A stretch of 37,411 nt of DNA, taken from positions 1 through 37,411 of the forward strand of contig JAGYIG010000034.1 of assembly GCA_018402455.1 (NCBI GenBank), in the 5' to 3' direction. The DNA comes from Opitutaceae bacterium. GTDB lineage: Bacteria; Verrucomicrobiota; Verrucomicrobiia; Opitutales; Opitutaceae. Positions 16,601 to 26,014 of this stretch are shown here, piece by piece. Numbering within the stretch: the stretch's first letter is position 1; the number at the start of each line of letters is the position of its first letter. The position numbers and the translations under genes are program-made. The notes beneath the pieces were generated by a model. The model worked only from the letters and a program-made list of their open reading frames with translations, searched no databases and was not told where the DNA came from.

Positions 16601-17742
16601 CGGCGTTGAATGCTTCGGCCCGGGGCAGTTCACCGGCCATAGCCGAGGACGGCTCAATCCTCGTGGCTGATCGGGCCGGTTCCCTGCAGCGCTTTTCCCC
16701 CGCCGGGTCCCGGCTCGCGCGATGGACCACCGGCCTCGGGTTCCACAGTTCGCCCGTGCTGGCCCATGGCCGGGCGTATCTGGGCAACAACGACGGCAAG
16801 CTCTACGCCTTTGACCTTGCTCAGACGGGTCCCGCGCACGGTCCGGGCTACCCATGGCCGCAGCACCGATTCGGGCCCCGGCAACTGGGTCGGGCGACGA
16901 TTGAAGCCCTCGGCTGGGTCAACGAACAGGTGCCAACCGATCCGGGCCGGCTCGTGAACCTCTCGGTGCGAAACCGCACCGAACGAGGCACGGGGGTGCT
17001 GACGGCGGGGTTCGTGCTCGAAGGCGAAACCGGCAAGGAATTGGTGATCCGCGGAATCGGCCCCACCCTGGCTGACTTCGGCGTGACCGGCCACGTGGCC
17101 GCCACCGAGTTGAAATTATACCGGGAAGGGGACCCGGCATCCCCCCTCGCGACCAATGCCGGTTGGACCGCCGCGACCGGGGACGGACGGGAACTCGGGG
17201 CCTTTGCCTTGCCCGACGGCAGCGCGGACAGCGTGGTGCGGGAAACGATGAACCAGGGCGCCTTCACGGCGCAGGTCCTGCCCGCCACCGACACCACCGA
17301 ACCCGGAGTCGCGCTCGTCGAAATTTACGACGGTGATCTCAATGCGCTCACCCCTCGATTGAGCAACTTATCGGCCCGCACGGAGATGGCGGCCAACGAC
17401 GACGTCACGATGGGGTTTGTGCTGGAAGGCCAAACTCCCCGCACCGTTTTGATACGGGCGATCGGACCCGGTTTGAGCGCTTTCGGGGTCGACGGCGTGT
17501 TGGCTGATCCGCGCCTCATGTTGATCAACACCGGCACGGCCCAGTTCGGCAACGATGACTGGAGCGGGGTGGACTCCATTCGGGAAACCTCCGAAAGGGT
17601 GGGCGCCTTCCCGCTGCTCAACGACAGCGCCGACGCCGCGCTGATCGCCCGCCTGCCGCCCGGGATTTATACCGTTCGCGTGACCGCCCCGGGCAACCAG
17701 ACGGGGGTGGTCCTCGTCGAGGTCTACCTGGTCGAGGAATAA
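13620..17742 (+). pseudogene. giant secreted S8 protease with beta-propeller, broken by a frameshift and a stop (copy 1 of tandem pair)
   Basis: Paralogue of the gene at 17841. The signal peptide and propeptide are read from 13620 to about 13934 (ending GLRVLRLPAGK). Homology then shifts by one base into the frame of 14071 (NLLHRAVAGL). That frame meets TGA at 13963-13965 and continues with EHVRQDNVEVDG, matching the spacing of the intact copy. Removing one A of the AAAA run at 13931-13934 would restore the first junction. A TGA in place of a sense codon such as CGA is the second lesion. Downstream 1,223 codons are open: the S8 triad is intact (D at 14167, H at 14347, S at 14827), followed by two PPC-like domains, PQQ-type propeller repeats and two C-terminal modules. 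An internal start near 14071 would give a protein without export signal. Assembly or sequencing error is the alternative to pseudogenisation. Confidence 0.8.
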
Positions 17743-17840
17743 CCGACCCTTCCCAACGGTTCATCGCTCCCCCTCCACGATGACCCCACGCCCCTCTACT
17801 TTTTTCGAACCCACTGCTACTCTGCTGGTCTGAACCCCAC

Positions 17841-20800
17841 ATGTTTCGCGCTCTGCCTTACCTCCGGATAATTCTGGCCACCAGTTGCGGGGTGATCGGA
17901 GTCGAGATGGGGCGGCTGGCGGCCGCTCCGGATGAGGCCGGGCTGACCGTCGCCCCTGCCTTTACCGCCAAGGAAATCGATCAGGGCTACACGGACCGAA
18001 AACTCCTCGCCCTGCCGGTGGCCACGGCCGCGGACTCCGACCTGCTCAATCTGGAATCAGCCCGCGGTTTCACCTTGGACCGCGCCTTCGCCCGGATCGA
18101 CGGCCTGCGGGTGCTGCGCGTCCCCGCGGGCATGAAGGTCAGTGAAGCCCGAGCCGAACTCGCCGCTTCGGGTATGTACCATTTCGTGGAATACGACTAC
18201 ATCAAACAGACCGCCGCGACCCCAGGGGATCCCGATTTCGCCGCGGGCCTGCAGTGGCACCACCAGAACACCGGGCAAAGCGGCGGCACCGTGGGCGCGG
18301 ACATAGGGTCGGTCGAAGCGTGGGACCTCCGCACCTCGGCACAAAATGTGGTCGTGGCGGTCATCGATTCGGGGGCGCGGCTTACCCATCAGGACATCGC
18401 TCCCAACCTCTGGACCAACCCCGGTGAGATTCCCGGCAACGGCCGGGATGATGATCGCAACGGCTACGTGGACGATGTCCATGGCATCAACGCGCGCGAT
18501 GGCTCGGGGGATCCGACCGACCCGCCGGCGGAGGGGCATGGCACTCACGTGGCCGGGATCGTGGGCGCCGCCGCCAACAACGGCGTGGGCGGCGCGGGCG
18601 TCGCTTGGCAGGTGCAACTCATGCCGCTGAAGTTTCTCGGGGGTGAAAACGGGTCGGGATCCACATCCGACGAAATTGAGTGCATCAACTACGCCATCGA
18701 GCACGGGGCCGATGTGATCAACGCCTCCTATGGGGCGCTGGGGGTCGAAGGCGCCTTCAGCCAAGCCCAACTCCAGGCCATCCGGCGCGCGCGCGATGCC
18801 GGCATCGTTTTCGTCGCCGCCGCCGGTAATGAGGCGTTGAACTTGGACCTGTCCCGGGCCTACCCCGCGTCCTACGAAATCGACAACCTGCTCGCGGTGG
18901 GCAACTCCACCCGTCTCGACGATCGGGCGACTTCGTCCAACACCGGCTCCGGAGCGGTCGATCTCTTTGCGCCCGGCAGTGAGATCGTCTCGACTTCCGC
19001 CACGTCCGACACCGCCACCCTCGCGCGCAGTGGCACCTCAATGGCCGCTCCCCTGGTCGCCGGCGCCGTCGCGCTGCTCAAAGCCCAGTTTCCCCAGGAT
19101 GATTACCGGGCGACGATCAATCGGCTATTGCGGGGCACCCGGACGGCCAGTGATTTCACCGGGAGGTCGATCACCGGCGGGCGACTCCATGTGGCCGATG
19201 CCCTGCGCACGAGTGATTCTCGTCCCTTTCACGACGACTTTGCGGATCGCGCTAGACTGGTCGGCAACGTGGTGAAGGCCCGGTCCAGCACCACCCACGC
19301 CACCACCGAGATGGGCGAGCCCGCCCACGCGGGGCGGTTGAGCCGTTCCCTCTGGTTTTCGTGGACCGCTCCGGCCGCGGGTGAGGTTTCGCTCGATACC
19401 CGCGGATCGGACGGCGACACCACCCTGGCGGTCTATACTGGCGAGACGTTGGGCAGCCTGGTCCGGATCATCGACAACGACAACGAGTCCGCCGGTTTCC
19501 TGTCCTCCCGGGTCGCTTTCAGCGCCTCCGCCGGGACCACCTATCAAATCGCAGTGGACAATTCGGCGGCCGGATTGGTGGTGCTCAACATCACCTCCGC
19601 CCTGGCCAATGACGCCTTCGACTCGGCCCAACCGCTGGATGGCGACGCCCCCTTGATCACCACCACCAACTCCAGCGCCACCAGTGAGCCCGGCGAGCCG
19701 ACCCACGTGGCCGGAGCGAACCGCAAGTCGCTCTGGTATAGCTGGGAGGCCCCAAAATCAGGCCGCCACCAAGTCAGTGTGTATTCCCAATCTGTCGATA
19801 CCGCGGTGGCCGTCTACACCGGCAGTGCGGTCAACGCCCTCACCCGCATCGGGTCGAACGACGACTCGGGGCCAAACGGCAACAATCTCAACGCGCTGGT
19901 CGATTTCGACGCCGTGGAGAACACCGTCTACTCCATCGCCGTTGATTCCCTCGGCGACGAAGAAGGCGAGCTCACGCTGTCGATCACCGACGCCATCTGG
20001 CAATACGCCACCGGCGACCGCTCCGATTTGGCCAATCGTCGACCGACCATCACCAATGCGCCCACCGTCGGCCCGGACGGCACCGTCTACGCCAGCAGCT
20101 CGGATGGTTTCTTCTACGCCCTCAACCCCGACGGCACCCTGCTTTGGCGCGTCGAAACGCAGGGGAACATGGATTCCAATGGAGCGGCCCTGGCCGCCGA
20201 CGGCACCCTGTATTTCGGGACCAACCAAGGGTTGGCCTACGCGTTGAATTCGGGGGATGGCACGACCCGCTGGACCTCCGCGCTGGGGGCCTCCCCGTAT
20301 TTTGCAGGCGTGGCGGTGGCCGCCGACGGCACGGTTTATTTCAAACAGGACGAGGGTGTCCTGCGCGCCTTCAGTGCCGCCGGCCAACCGCAATGGACCT
20401 ACCGCGTGCCCGGCGAGCCCAGCTATTCGGGACCGGTGGTGCAGCTCGATGGCTCGATCATTTATCCCGCGAATGACGGCGCGCTCCACGCCCTGACCGC
20501 GACCGGAGAGTTCATCTGGCGCCATGCGCCCAAGCGCGCGGACGGAGCGGACGATACCAGCGGAATTTTCACCTCCCCGGCCATCGACGGGGCGGGCAAT
20601 ATCTATGCCTCCACCCTCAACGGCACCGTTTTTTCCGTGAACCCCACCGGGGAGTTGCGTTGGGTCTTCCGCACCCCGGAGGCCGGGGAAAACGTCTCCT
20701 CGTCCATCGCCCTCGGCGAGGGTCGCGCCTATTTTGCCAGCTACGGCGGATTTCTTTACGCCCTCGATCAGGCCAACGGCAGCCAGGTCTGGCGTTCGTC

Positions 20801-21941
20801 CATCGAAGCACAGGCCCGGGCGAGTTCGCCCGCCATCGCGGCGGACGGATCGATCGTGGTGGGAAGTTATGCCAACAAGCTCTTCCGGTTCGATCGCAAC
20901 GGTCAGCTCATCCGGGCTTGGTCGGCGGGCAACTGGTTCCGCAGTTCACCGGTGCTCGCGAATGGACGCATCCTAGTGGGGAATGGGGACGGAAAAATTT
21001 ATGCCTTCGATCTGGCCGGCATCGGCCCCGCTCCGACCAGCGAAAACTACCCGTGGCCCCAATACCGTCAGGGAGCGGACAATGCCGGTCGCGCTCTGAT
21101 CGAGTCCACCACTCCCATCTTGGAACCCGACCCCGCCAATCCCGGGCGACTGGTAAACCTATCCATTCGCAATCGCACCGCCCGGGACACCGGGGTGCTC
21201 ACGGCGGGGTTTGTGCTGGAAGGCGAAACCGACAAGGAATTGGTCGTGCGCGGGATCGGCCCCACGCTGGCGGAGTTCGGGGTGTCGGGCAGTTTGCCCG
21301 CCACCGAAGTTCGCGTCTTTGCCGCCAACGATTCCCTCAATCCCCTCGCCACCAACCGCGGCTGGTCTGCGGCGCAGGGCGACGGCCAGGAATTGGGGGC
21401 ATTCGCGCTGCCGGACGGCAGCGCGGATAGTGTGGTGAGGCGCAGCTTTGCGACCGGGCCCTTCACGGCCGAAGTGCTTCCCGCCACGACGGCGACCGAT
21501 CCCGGTATCGCTCTGATGGAGATTTACGATGCCGCCACCGATGATCTCTCCACGCGATTGGTCAACCTCTCGGCCCGCACCCGCTTGGAGCCCAATGGCA
21601 CGGTTACCCTCGGTTTTGTGCTCGCGGGCACGACCCCGCGGACCGTGCTGCTCCGGGCGGTGGGGCCAGGACTCGCGGATTTCGGGGTGACCGGGACGCT
21701 GGCGGACCCCGCGGTCACGCTGTTGCGCGGCCAGATCGTGCAAGGCGGCAACGACGACTGGGCGGGCAACGCGGCCATCATTACGACCGCGCGAGAGGTG
21801 GGCGCATTTCCCTTGGTCAACTCCAGCGCGGACGCCGCCCTGCTTACCACCCTGACTCCCGGGGCCTACACGGCCCAGATCACCGCCCCCGCGGGACAAA
21901 GCGGGATCGTGTTGGTCGAGGTTTACTTGGTGACGGAGTAA
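17841..21941 (+). CDS. giant secreted S8 (subtilisin-family) protease with PPC domains, PQQ-like beta-propeller and tandem C-terminal modules (copy 2, intact)
   Basis: A 1,366-aa exported serine protease. Residues 1-29 look like a signal peptide ending in LAAAP; a propeptide follows to about 145. The peptidase domain (about 155-455) has the triad D176 (VIDSGARLTH), H236 (GHGTHVAG) and S400 (SGTSMAAPLVAGA), with N330 (AAAGN) as oxyanion residue. Two PPC-like beta-sandwich domains follow (about 464-690). PQQ-like propeller repeats (about 695-1075) contain units of the DGTVYASSSDGFFYALNPDG kind. Two related C-terminal modules (about 1090-1225 and 1228-1366) start with LVNLSIRNRT and LVNLSARTRL; such modules are frequent on secreted proteins of Opitutaceae-like bacteria and may be surface-attachment or sorting domains (inference). 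The start and leader match those of copy 1. The propeller could bind substrate or a cell-surface ligand. Confidence 0.92.
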   Translation: MFRALPYLRIILATSCGVIGVEMGRLAAAPDEAGLTVAPAFTAKEIDQGYTDRKLLALPVATAADSDLLNLESARGFTLDRAFARIDGLRVLRVPAGMKVSEARAELAASGMYHFVEYDYIKQTAATPGDPDFAAGLQWHHQNTGQSGGTVGADIGSVEAWDLRTSAQNVVVAVIDSGARLTHQDIAPNLWTNPGEIPGNGRDDDRNGYVDDVHGINARDGSGDPTDPPAEGHGTHVAGIVGAAANNGVGGAGVAWQVQLMPLKFLGGENGSGSTSDEIECINYAIEHGADVINASYGALGVEGAFSQAQLQAIRRARDAGIVFVAAAGNEALNLDLSRAYPASYEIDNLLAVGNSTRLDDRATSSNTGSGAVDLFAPGSEIVSTSATSDTATLARSGTSMAAPLVAGAVALLKAQFPQDDYRATINRLLRGTRTASDFTGRSITGGRLHVADALRTSDSRPFHDDFADRARLVGNVVKARSSTTHATTEMGEPAHAGRLSRSLWFSWTAPAAGEVSLDTRGSDGDTTLAVYTGETLGSLVRIIDNDNESAGFLSSRVAFSASAGTTYQIAVDNSAAGLVVLNITSALANDAFDSAQPLDGDAPLITTTNSSATSEPGEPTHVAGANRKSLWYSWEAPKSGRHQVSVYSQSVDTAVAVYTGSAVNALTRIGSNDDSGPNGNNLNALVDFDAVENTVYSIAVDSLGDEEGELTLSITDAIWQYATGDRSDLANRRPTITNAPTVGPDGTVYASSSDGFFYALNPDGTLLWRVETQGNMDSNGAALAADGTLYFGTNQGLAYALNSGDGTTRWTSALGASPYFAGVAVAADGTVYFKQDEGVLRAFSAAGQPQWTYRVPGEPSYSGPVVQLDGSIIYPANDGALHALTATGEFIWRHAPKRADGADDTSGIFTSPAIDGAGNIYASTLNGTVFSVNPTGELRWVFRTPEAGENVSSSIALGEGRAYFASYGGFLYALDQANGSQVWRSSIEAQARASSPAIAADGSIVVGSYANKLFRFDRNGQLIRAWSAGNWFRSSPVLANGRILVGNGDGKIYAFDLAGIGPAPTSENYPWPQYRQGADNAGRALIESTTPILEPDPANPGRLVNLSIRNRTARDTGVLTAGFVLEGETDKELVVRGIGPTLAEFGVSGSLPATEVRVFAANDSLNPLATNRGWSAAQGDGQELGAFALPDGSADSVVRRSFATGPFTAEVLPATTATDPGIALMEIYDAATDDLSTRLVNLSARTRLEPNGTVTLGFVLAGTTPRTVLLRAVGPGLADFGVTGTLADPAVTLLRGQIVQGGNDDWAGNAAIITTAREVGAFPLVNSSADAALLTTLTPGAYTAQITAPAGQSGIVLVEVYLVTE

Positions 21942-21997
21942 ACCAACCCTTCCGGTGCGTCCCTCAAGCCCTCGCCGAGTAAGCAAGCCAAGCCCAA

Positions 21998-22029
21998 GGT
22001 AGGGGCGGTTTCGCCGAAACCGCCGCTCC
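21998..22029. repeat. dispersed palindromic repeat, family 2 (copy a)
   Basis: An 8-bp stem GGCGGTTT (22004-22011) / AAACCGCC (22017-22024) with loop CGCCG is embedded in a longer element that recurs at 37062-37092. It lies in the non-coding stretch between the second S8 gene and the glnB terminator. The rest of 21942-22160 shows nothing I recognise. Confidence 0.6.
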
Positions 22030-22160
22030 AGGCTGACGGCCCACCGTCCGGGGTTGCAGGTTGCATGCTGTCGGCCAGCACCCGCGGCGATCGCAGCCCC
22101 TGATCCCCGACCCTGCCGAGTGCCCCCTGATCGGTTCCTGGCCGAGCCATGACCTGACCC

Positions 22161-22193
22161 AAAAAAACGGCCACCCCGCGAGGGGTGGCCGTT
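22161..22193 (-). terminator. rho-independent terminator of glnB
   Basis: A perfect 12-bp stem AACGGCCACCCC (22166-22177) / GGGGTGGCCGTT (22182-22193) with loop GCGA is followed on the minus strand by a run of seven T (complement of 22161-22167). It ends the amt-glnB unit. Confidence 0.9.
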
Positions 22194-22226
22194 GAAAATT
22201 CGACCGGGAAGACGGTCTGGCCGAGA

Positions 22227-22652
<426 letters not shown>

Positions 22653-22655
22653 TCA

Positions 22656-24014
22656 TCAGCCCTTATGAGCCGGGGTGAAATCCGGGTAAGCTTCGGCACC
22701 GTGTTCACCGATGTCGAGCCCCTCGGCCTCTTCATCCGCACTTACGCGGATACCCATGGTGACCTTGATGATGGTGGCCAGAATGAACGAGGCAACGAAC
22801 GCGAAGGCCGACACGGACAGCGTGCCGATGATTTGGATGCCCAGCGGAGCCGCGTCGGAGAACAGGGCGACCGCAACGGTGCCCCAGATACCGCAGACAC
22901 CGTGGACGGAGATGGCACCGACGGGATCGTCGATCTTGATCTTGTCGAAGAAGATGATGGAGAAGACGACCAGCGCACCGGCGATGGTACCGATGAGGAG
23001 CGAGCCAAACATCGAGACCGAGTCGGCACCCGCGGTGATACCCACGAGACCGGCGAGCACCCCGTTGAGTCCCATGGAGAGGTCCGGCTTCTTGAGCAGG
23101 GCCCAAGACACGAACATCGCGGCCAAGGCCCCGGTGGCGGCCGCCAGGGACGTGGTGGTGAAGACGTAGGAGACGAGCAGCGGATCGGCGCTCAGCACGG
23201 AGCCACCGTTAAAGCCATACCAGCCCAACCAGAGAAGGAAGACACCGATAGCGGCGAGCGGCATGGAGTGACCGAGGATCGGCTTGATCTTGCCACCGGC
23301 GAGATACTTGCCGGCGCGAGGTCCCAAAACGATGACCGCCGCGAGGGCAGCGAAACCACCGAAGGCGTGGACGAGGGAGGAGCCCGCAAAGTCGTAGAAG
23401 CCCTTTTCCGAGAGCCAGCCTCCACCCCACTGCCAGGAACCCGTGATCGGGTAGAAGAACGTCACGAGGAGAGCGGCGTAGACCATAAAGCTGCCCAGCT
23501 TGATGCGCTCAGCGACAGCACCGGAGACGATGGTCGCAGCGGTGGCGGCAAACATCGCCTGGAAGATAAAGTCCGTCCACCACGTGTAGGCCGCATAGGC
23601 GTCCGTCATCAAAGTCATGTCGTCATTGGAGACGCCAAACCAGGATCCGGTGGCAAAGAAACCGTTGAAGTCGCCCGGATACATGGCGTTGAAACCATAG
23701 CAGGCGTAGCCAACGATGCCGATCGTGACGATGAACAGATTCTTAAAGAGAATGTTTACCGTGTTCTTCGACTGCGTCAGTCCGGTCTCCACACACGAGA
23801 AGCCCAAGTGCATAAGAAACACGAGAGCAGCCGAGATGAGCAGCCAGAGATTATTGACGGTGAAAAGCGCGAATCCGCCGGATTCAACAAAGGCATCGTA
23901 AGACTCGTAAGGAGGAGCCTCATCCTGACCGAAGAGTGGCGAGAGCGCGGCCAGCAGGGCGAAAATCACGGGGATTTTGAGCCAACTGGACAGATACTGG
24001 GACCGTAGCTTCAT
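22656..24014 (-). CDS. amt: ammonium transporter (Amt/MEP/Rh family)
   Basis: Trimeric inner-membrane channel for ammonium uptake. The 452-aa precursor has an N-terminal signal-like segment (IPVIFALLAALSPLFG, 14-29) before the 11 membrane helices, as in E. coli AmtB. The twin pore histidines are H216 (SSLVHAFGG) and H371 (ISVHGVCGIWG). FSCVETGLTQSKN and the GGSVLSADP loop are family segments. The charged cytoplasmic C-terminal tail (MGIRVSADEEAEGLDIGEHG) is the usual P-II-contact and gating region, which fits the downstream glnB gene. Expression is predicted from a sigma-54 promoter at 24083-24098, implying induction under nitrogen limitation. The leader has a hairpin and a heptad repeat but no Shine-Dalgarno sequence. 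Confidence 0.96.
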   Translation of the reverse strand: MKLRSQYLSSWLKIPVIFALLAALSPLFGQDEAPPYESYDAFVESGGFALFTVNNLWLLISAALVFLMHLGFSCVETGLTQSKNTVNILFKNLFIVTIGIVGYACYGFNAMYPGDFNGFFATGSWFGVSNDDMTLMTDAYAAYTWWTDFIFQAMFAATAATIVSGAVAERIKLGSFMVYAALLVTFFYPITGSWQWGGGWLSEKGFYDFAGSSLVHAFGGFAALAAVIVLGPRAGKYLAGGKIKPILGHSMPLAAIGVFLLWLGWYGFNGGSVLSADPLLVSYVFTTTSLAAATGALAAMFVSWALLKKPDLSMGLNGVLAGLVGITAGADSVSMFGSLLIGTIAGALVVFSIIFFDKIKIDDPVGAISVHGVCGIWGTVAVALFSDAAPLGIQIIGTLSVSAFAFVASFILATIIKVTMGIRVSADEEAEGLDIGEHGAEAYPDFTPAHKG

Positions 24015-24043
24015 AGTATAATTAGTATCGAGTAGTGGTTAGA
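24015..24043 (-). repeat. heptad repeat in the amt leader
   Basis: On the minus strand the bases just before the amt ATG show TA at exact 7-bp steps four times, in units such as CCACTAC, TCGATAC and TAATTAT. The unit ACTCGAT differs by one base from the ACTCGCT units before thrS. Confidence 0.5.
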
Positions 24044-24044
24044 C

Positions 24045-24077
24045 GTTGGAGACTCCGCCGAACGGCGAAGCCCCAAC
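24045..24077 (-). other. hairpin at the predicted 5' end of the amt mRNA
   Basis: Outer stem GTTGG (24045-24049) / CCAAC (24073-24077) and inner stem CGCCG (24056-24060) / CGGCG (24063-24067) could form one interrupted hairpin. If the sigma-54 promoter is right, the transcript begins near 24073 and starts inside this hairpin. A role in mRNA stability is possible. Confidence 0.4.
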
Positions 24078-24082
24078 AAAAA

Positions 24083-24098
24083 AGCACGGGGTGTGCCA
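24083..24098 (-). promoter_or_regulatory. sigma-54 (RpoN) promoter of amt-glnB
   Basis: On the minus strand TGGCACACCCCGTGCT (24098-24083) matches the -24/-12 consensus TGGCAC-R-N4-TTGCW at every defined base except one T. The GG and GC dinucleotides have the required spacing. Transcription would begin about 24073, roughly 59 nt before the amt ATG. Amt-glnK operons are classical RpoN/NtrC targets. No NtrC-like enhancer site was recognised. Confidence 0.75.
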
Positions 24099-24099
24099 A

Positions 24100-24117
24100 T
24101 CACGGGATGTTTCGTGA
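24100..24117 (-). promoter_or_regulatory. inverted repeat just upstream of the amt sigma-54 box
   Basis: TCACG (24100-24104) and CGTGA (24113-24117) form an inverted repeat with an 8-bp spacer, one base upstream of the -24 element. It could bind a regulator, although enhancer-binding proteins usually bind farther upstream. Weak evidence. Confidence 0.3.
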
Positions 24118-24160
24118 ATTTTCTTCATACGTGCCCCCGGCCTGCCACCGGTGGGGCCAC

Positions 24161-24191
24161 AAAAAACCGGCATTCTGGAGAATGCCGGTTT
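24161..24191 (-). terminator. rho-independent terminator of aspS
   Basis: A perfect 12-bp stem AAACCGGCATTC (24164-24175) / GAATGCCGGTTT (24180-24191) with loop TGGA is followed on the minus strand by six T residues (complement of 24161-24166). It insulates aspS from the amt promoter directly downstream. Confidence 0.9.
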
Positions 24192-24220
24192 CGAAGTGAT
24201 GGGAGCGGAGGTGACTTATT

Positions 24221-26014
24221 TTAGTCAGTCTCGGGAAGGTCGGTCTGGATATGCAGCTCTTTGAGTTGCTTCGCGGTGACCGGGGTCGGGCTTTGGGCCA
24301 TGAGGTCCTGCCCCCGCTGGGTCTTGGGGAAGGCAATGACATCGCGGATGCTGGTGGTGCCACACAGGAGTGCGACGATCCGATCCAAGCCAAAGGCGAT
24401 CCCCCCATGCGGCGGGGCGCCATATTTGAAGGCCTTGAGCATGTAACCAAACCGGCTTTCCACGACCTCCGGCGGAATTTGCAGGACGTCTTGGAAAACT
24501 TTTCGCTGCAGTTCGGGTTGGTGGATCCGGATGGAACCTCCGCCCATCTCCATGCCGTTGAGCACCAGATCGTAGTGCTGCCCCCGCACGGCTTTGGGGT
24601 CCGTGTCGAGCAGGGCGATATCCTCCGGGACCGGCGAGGTGAACGGATGGTGGGTAGCGACGTAGCGACCGTGTTCCTGATCGTAGGTCATCAAAGGAAA
24701 CTCGATCACCCAAAGGAATTTCCAGTCATCCGGTCGCAGCTCGATCTTGCCCCGTTTCTGCAGCAGGGCTGCGCTGTCGAGGCGCACGCGCCCCAGAATG
24801 GCACAGGCCTGCTCCCACTCGGCCGCGGCGAAGAAGATGATATCGCCGTCCTCGATGGCGAGTTTCTCAGCCAGCGCAGCCTTCTCCGCCTCGGAGAAAA
24901 ACTTCACGATCGGCGACTTCCATTCGCCGCTTTCGACCTTGATGAAGGCGAGGCCCTTGGCCCCCAGGGATTTGGCGGCGTCTTCGAGCCCCTTGAGTTC
25001 TCCCTGCGTGATGTCGGCCAGTCCTTTCGCGTTGATCGCCTTCACCGCTCCACCGCTCTTGATGGTGCCGGAAAAGACCTTGAAGGAAGACTCGGCAAAG
25101 GTTTCGGACAGGTCGGTCAGTTCGAGGCCAAACCGGAGATCGGGCTTGTCCACGCCAAAGCGGTTCATCGCGTCCGGATAAGACATGCGCGGGATCGGGG
25201 TCGGGATGTCCACTCCCAAGGCCTCCCGCCAGATCTTCTTCACCATGCCTTCAAACAGCGCGTAGATGTCCTCGCGATCGACAAATGAAGCCTCCACGTC
25301 CACCTGTGTGAATTCCATTTGCCGGTCGGCGCGCAGATCCTCGTCCCGGAAACAACGGGCGATCTGGAAGTAGCGCTCCACGCCGGCGACCATCAGGATC
25401 TGCTTATACTGCTGCGGCGACTGGGAGAGCGCATAGAACTCTCCCGGATGAATGCGGGACGGCACGAGATACTCCCGGGCTCCTTCCGGAGTGCTTTTGA
25501 AAAGATAGGGGGTTTCCACCTCGATGAACTCCTCGCCATCGAAGTAATCGCGAATCGATTTGGTCACCGTATGCCGCATCTGCAGGTTCCGGCGCATCCG
25601 TGGACGACGCAGGTCGAGGTAGCGGTAGGTCAGCCGCAAATCGTCGTTGACCCGGTCGCCGCCGACATCGTCCAGGGGAAACGGCGGGGTCTCGGCCACG
25701 TTGTGGATGAAGAGTTCGTCCGCCACGACCTCGACCTTCCCGGTGGGGAGCTCCGGGTTTTCGGTTCCGGCGGGCCGTTGGCAAACCCGGCCCGTGATAC
25801 TGATGACCGACTCCGGTTTCAGGTGCTTCAGTTGGTCGGCGAGGCCAGCATTGTCATGCGGCTCCAACTTGATCTGCGTGAGGCCTTTGCGGTCACGCAG
25901 GTCGACGAAGATGATGCCGCCTTGGTCGCGGATGGTATCCACCCAACCTGACAGCGTCGCCGAGGCGCCGATGTCGGACGGGGTGATCTGGGCACAGTGA
26001 TGGGTGCGCTTCAT
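24221..26014 (-). CDS. aspS: aspartate--tRNA ligase (bacterial type with GAD domain)
   Basis: Class II synthetase charging tRNA-Asp. From the ATG at 26014 (MKRTHHCAQITPSD) the protein has 597 aa, the bacterial length. The frame is open 8 codons further upstream without family similarity. An N-terminal OB anticodon-binding domain (LSGWVDTIRDQGGIIFVDLR) leads into class II motif 2 (CFRDEDLRADRQMEFTQVD). The inserted GAD domain lies around 290-410 (GLADITQGELKGLEDAAK). FLWVIEFPLMTYD, MGGGSIRIH and the motif 3 GIAFGLDRIVALLCG complete the core. Whether it also charges tRNA-Asn cannot be decided here because gatCAB and asnS are outside the window. It is single, with its own terminator, and its leader is pyrimidine-rich (CTTCCTCTTTGTCCTTATT). 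Confidence 0.96.
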   Translation of the reverse strand: MKRTHHCAQITPSDIGASATLSGWVDTIRDQGGIIFVDLRDRKGLTQIKLEPHDNAGLADQLKHLKPESVISITGRVCQRPAGTENPELPTGKVEVVADELFIHNVAETPPFPLDDVGGDRVNDDLRLTYRYLDLRRPRMRRNLQMRHTVTKSIRDYFDGEEFIEVETPYLFKSTPEGAREYLVPSRIHPGEFYALSQSPQQYKQILMVAGVERYFQIARCFRDEDLRADRQMEFTQVDVEASFVDREDIYALFEGMVKKIWREALGVDIPTPIPRMSYPDAMNRFGVDKPDLRFGLELTDLSETFAESSFKVFSGTIKSGGAVKAINAKGLADITQGELKGLEDAAKSLGAKGLAFIKVESGEWKSPIVKFFSEAEKAALAEKLAIEDGDIIFFAAAEWEQACAILGRVRLDSAALLQKRGKIELRPDDWKFLWVIEFPLMTYDQEHGRYVATHHPFTSPVPEDIALLDTDPKAVRGQHYDLVLNGMEMGGGSIRIHQPELQRKVFQDVLQIPPEVVESRFGYMLKAFKYGAPPHGGIAFGLDRIVALLCGTTSIRDVIAFPKTQRGQDLMAQSPTPVTAKQLKELHIQTDLPETD

